Positions 61,501 to 64,000 of a DNA stretch of 64,000 nt are shown piece after piece; the first letter of the stretch is position 1, and each line of letters starts with the position of its first letter. The position numbers were made by a program, and so were the translations under genes. The stretch spans positions 10,435,501 to 10,499,500 of the forward strand of contig CM034128.1 in assembly GCA_019914995.1 (NCBI GenBank), read 5' to 3'. The DNA comes from Acanthochlamys bracteata (taxonomy: Eukaryota; Streptophyta; Magnoliopsida; Pandanales; Velloziaceae). Under the pieces are notes generated by a model, which ran no database searches, was not told where the DNA came from, and saw nothing but the letters and a program-made list of their open reading frames with translations.

Positions 61501-61539
61501 ATAAGAATATCTGTACACTGTCAACAAGCTGAGTGCTGA
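58506..61539 (+). CDS. NLP: NIN-like protein (RWP-RK transcription factor) with divergent RWP-RK motif
   Basis: NLPs are master regulators of nitrate responses: an N-terminal regulatory domain, an RWP-RK DNA-binding domain and a C-terminal PB1 domain for pairing. Four exons: 58506-59321, 59467-59514, 59601-60486, 60686-61539, giving 867 residues. The conserved N-terminal region (about 118-280 and 290-480) has DVLVQVWLPTRRGDRKVLTTSG and FSPDITSLHKTDYPLAHHARKF, the usual GAF-like parts. The RWP-RK domain spans about 560-612; its first half (SLEILQQHFSSSLKDAAKNLG) is normal, but the signature reads ICGHHGIGPWPSKK at 592-605, where relatives have ICRQHGI.RWPSRK. The PB1 domain is at about 778-862 (RIKAVYGEKRVRLKL to YLDDDSEWVLL). 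Intron 3, inside the RWP-RK domain at the usual place, needs a GC donor (GAG/GCGAGT). Whether it still binds nitrate-responsive DNA is open. Confidence 0.93.
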
Positions 61540-61746
61540 GACTTGTACAGGCAGTGAGCTGCATTGTTCCTCTGCACTAGATCCATCTCGTTCAAGAAAA
61601 CGAGCTTGTGCTGGTTGATTTCTTATAGAATATTTCACTTATGATTTTCTAAAAAGAAAATCGTGAAGTCACAAATTTACCAGTTCAATTCATTTCAACT
61701 TCTTGCAAAAATGTTATTGCCGAAAGAAAACTGTACTCCATTATAA

Positions 61747-63981
61747 TTACCTTTGCAATACAGGAAAATCGTTCTTGATTTCCCACTTCATGAAGAGATG
61801 CAAAAGCTCAACCATGGAGTATATCTCTTTACACTGTGGATGAGAAACATCCCAGGCAACAAATTTGTAACTACTTCGCGTTTGTTCTAAATGCACCAGG
61901 CTATATCCACAGGCAACTCTTATGCCTTTCTCTCTCATCATCCATCTCATTCTCGCCGTGCCACTATGCATACTGTCCTTTGCAAACAGGCTTGAAGTCA
62001 GTAAATACCCACCAGAATTGAACGGCTCCAGTTCAAGAACACGAGCCGCTGCTTCAGTACCAAGTTCGTCATCACCATGGTTCCTGCAAGCACTAAGTAG
62101 GGATCCCCATGCAGCAGGACCTGCTTCAATTCCTTCAGGCATCCCTCTAATCACCGCAAGTGCCGCTTTGATATCACCAGATCTTGAAAACATGTCAACC
62201 ATACAAGAGTAGTGCTCCACGCTTGGTTGTAGCAAAGGATCCTGAATCATTCTTGCGAAACAGGAGAGACCTTCGTTTACAAGACCTCCATGTGCGCACG
62301 CAGATAACATAGAGAGCATCGTGACTCCATTTGGACTTATATTCTCCATTTCCATCTTTTGAAGAATACCAAGTGCTTCCTGCGCATGACCGTTCATTCC
62401 AAGAGCTCCAATCAACGCGTTGCAGGACAGTATGTTTTTGTCAGTCATACAGTTGAAGACTTTCTGTGAACAGTTTACATCCCCACACTTTGCATACATG
62501 TCTATCAGCGCAGTTCCAATTGCAAGATCACTTGAGAAACCATGCTTGACAGCTACTGCATGTGAACACTTTGATTGCTTCAGCTCTGCTGAAAGAGCAC
62601 AGGCTTCCAGAAGGCTTAGAACAGTAACAGAATTGGGTTTTACTTGCGCAAGGTGCATGTCTCTGAAGAAGGAGATGGCTTCATCAGGCATTCCGCAGTT
62701 TGTGTAGCCTGAGATCATCGTGCTCCATGAAATCAAATTCTTTTTCACATCCATCTGGTGAAACAACTTGAGTGCCGTTTCAACCATGGCACATTTTAAG
62801 TAAGCGTCCAACAAGGAATTCAACAATAGATCATTTGACTCGAACTTCTTCCGAAGCATCACTGAATGAATGCAACAGCTCCCAAGTGCATCACCGAGCC
62901 TCTTGCACACCTGCAACAAACTCACCAAAGTGATCTCGTCAAGTTCCATTCCTGCCTTCCTCATCAAATCAAACACAAGAAACACTTCTTCATGTTTCTG
63001 ATTCAGAACAAATCCAGACAAGAGACAGTTCCACGAGACAATGCTTGTCTCAGGCATCTGTTCAAATGCCTCATGAGCTGAATCAGCATCAAGGCATTTC
63101 GAGTACATATCGATGATAGAATTACCAACGAACAAACCAGGTTCAAAGCCTCGACGAATGAGATGTCCATGAACCATTCTTCCCTGCATAATTTCTCCAA
63201 GACTGCTACATGCCTGAAGAGCACTAACGGCAGCAAGTCCATCTATATCGATGTAAGACTCCCTGATCATATTGCAGAAAAACCACAATGCCATACAACC
63301 TTCACCACATTGCGCGAACCCACTGATCAGAGTACTCCATGAGATCACATCCCTTTCAGTCATTTCATCGAACAGGTTCTGTGCAGAATCCATCTCCTGC
63401 AGTTTCACATACATGCTCATCAAAGCATTCTGAACAGAGATATCGGTACAAAATCCATTACGAATAACATGGCCATGTATATATAGACCTTCTTCCAGTG
63501 CTTCCAGCTTCCAACAAGCCTGCAAAGAAAGAACGATTGTAGACACATTTGGCTCGAAGCCGAAAGCTTTCGCTTCCATGAACAAGCTGAGACCTAGTTC
63601 TGAATCGCCTTCAGTTATTACTCCATGGATTATAGTGTTCCATGAAACAGAGTCTTTCATCGTTATTCCATCAAAAAACTTCAATGCAGAACGAATCATA
63701 CCGCATTTGATATAGAAATTCACGACAGAATTGCTTACTGAAACAAATGAATCGTAACCTTTCTTCATTGCATCGGCATGGATTGACAGACCTTGCTCGA
63801 CAGACTGAAGGCTCGCACAGGCTTTGAATACCAAAGAGATCGTTTCATGGTCTGTTTGAAACCTTTCCTTTCCCTTTTCCTTGTAACTGAAGAGAACTCT
63901 CTGCCAGTGAGCGATTGTAGTACATGATCCATATCGGCGGAATTTTCGACCTGACAAACGAGTAGATGCGGCAAAACGCAT
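61747..63981 (-). CDS. Pentatricopeptide repeat protein, PLS class with E domain
   Basis: PPR proteins bind organellar RNA; the PLS-E type usually directs C-to-U editing together with partners carrying DYW domains. One exon of 744 residues, intronless as usual for the family. The start at 63981 is fixed by an in-frame TGA immediately upstream. Repeats of 31-36 residues run from about residue 45 to about 640; SVSWNTIIHG, DVISWSTLISGFAQCG, SIVSWNCLLSG and NLISWSTMISGYTNCG are typical ends of L/S/P units, and SNSVVNFYIKCG and NALMSMYVKL typical starts. After the repeats come E-type motifs (AAWGSLLSACRNHGD, then GIRVACGYSLVHL) but no DYW domain. The N-terminal stretch (MRFAASTRLSGRKFRRYG) is basic and Ser/Arg-rich, compatible with a mitochondrial or plastid presequence. 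Target RNA unknown. Convergent with the NLP gene, 207 bp between stop codons. Confidence 0.95.
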   Translation of the reverse strand: MRFAASTRLSGRKFRRYGSCTTIAHWQRVLFSYKEKGKERFQTDHETISLVFKACASLQSVEQGLSIHADAMKKGYDSFVSVSNSVVNFYIKCGMIRSALKFFDGITMKDSVSWNTIIHGVITEGDSELGLSLFMEAKAFGFEPNVSTIVLSLQACWKLEALEEGLYIHGHVIRNGFCTDISVQNALMSMYVKLQEMDSAQNLFDEMTERDVISWSTLISGFAQCGEGCMALWFFCNMIRESYIDIDGLAAVSALQACSSLGEIMQGRMVHGHLIRRGFEPGLFVGNSIIDMYSKCLDADSAHEAFEQMPETSIVSWNCLLSGFVLNQKHEEVFLVFDLMRKAGMELDEITLVSLLQVCKRLGDALGSCCIHSVMLRKKFESNDLLLNSLLDAYLKCAMVETALKLFHQMDVKKNLISWSTMISGYTNCGMPDEAISFFRDMHLAQVKPNSVTVLSLLEACALSAELKQSKCSHAVAVKHGFSSDLAIGTALIDMYAKCGDVNCSQKVFNCMTDKNILSCNALIGALGMNGHAQEALGILQKMEMENISPNGVTMLSMLSACAHGGLVNEGLSCFARMIQDPLLQPSVEHYSCMVDMFSRSGDIKAALAVIRGMPEGIEAGPAAWGSLLSACRNHGDDELGTEAAARVLELEPFNSGGYLLTSSLFAKDSMHSGTARMRWMMREKGIRVACGYSLVHLEQTRSSYKFVAWDVSHPQCKEIYSMVELLHLFMKWEIKNDFPVLQR

Positions 63982-64000
63982 TCAGAAACTTTTACATTAC

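Noticed and set aside
1-64000. A biosynthetic or defence gene cluster linking MLO, FMO, AAE and LAZ1-like genes
   Set aside because: The families have unrelated substrates, the genes differ in strand and spacing, and nothing in the sequence shows co-regulation.

Overview
This is a plant nuclear window, almost certainly from a eudicot. The genes carry many short AT-rich introns with GT-AG (and some GC-AG) borders. Intergenic DNA is very AT-rich, and the gene families (MLO, augmin, SERAT, NIN-like protein, PLS-type PPR, LAZ1/DUF300, B2-type cyclin) are plant-specific or have a plant architecture. I could not name the species. No tRNA, rRNA, CRISPR array or intact transposon was found. CDS models were built by hand from reading-frame continuity, splice sites and family resemblance; every listed exon set keeps frame from ATG to stop except the MLO gene, which runs off the left edge.

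Layout. 1-8.6 kb, all minus strand: the 5' part of an MLO gene, a broken FMO exon-1 copy, an intact flavin-containing monooxygenase and a peroxisomal acyl-activating enzyme. 8.76-10.1 kb: a degenerate tandem array with a period near 106 bp, lying between divergent genes. 10.2-17.4 kb, plus strand: a histidine-phosphatase (phosphoglycerate-mutase-like) gene and augmin subunit 4. 19.3-23.1 kb, minus strand: a LAZ1-like DUF300 membrane protein. 27.5-61.5 kb: seven genes all on the plus strand (cyclin B2, serine acetyltransferase of the SERAT3 type, a BTB/BACK protein, a sialyltransferase-like Golgi protein, a plant protein of unknown function, a C2H2 zinc-finger repressor, a NIN-like protein). 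61.7-64 kb, minus strand: an intronless PPR gene, convergent with the NLP gene.

The neighbours do not form an operon-like or pathway cluster; this looks like ordinary gene-dense euchromatin. Two genes are linked to cell division (cyclin B2, augmin), though they are not adjacent. Others touch primary metabolism (SERAT, AAE), defence or membrane biology (MLO, FMO, LAZ1) and nitrate signalling (NLP). The spaces between genes hold AT-rich MITE-like elements with weak inverted ends and two copies of one LTR-like dispersed repeat.

Most worth a second look: the ~106-bp array; an NLP whose RWP-RK signature is altered at invariant positions next to a GC-donor intron; four GC-AG introns in about 77; four MSA-type elements before the cyclin B2 gene; and two alternative C-termini of the serine acetyltransferase.
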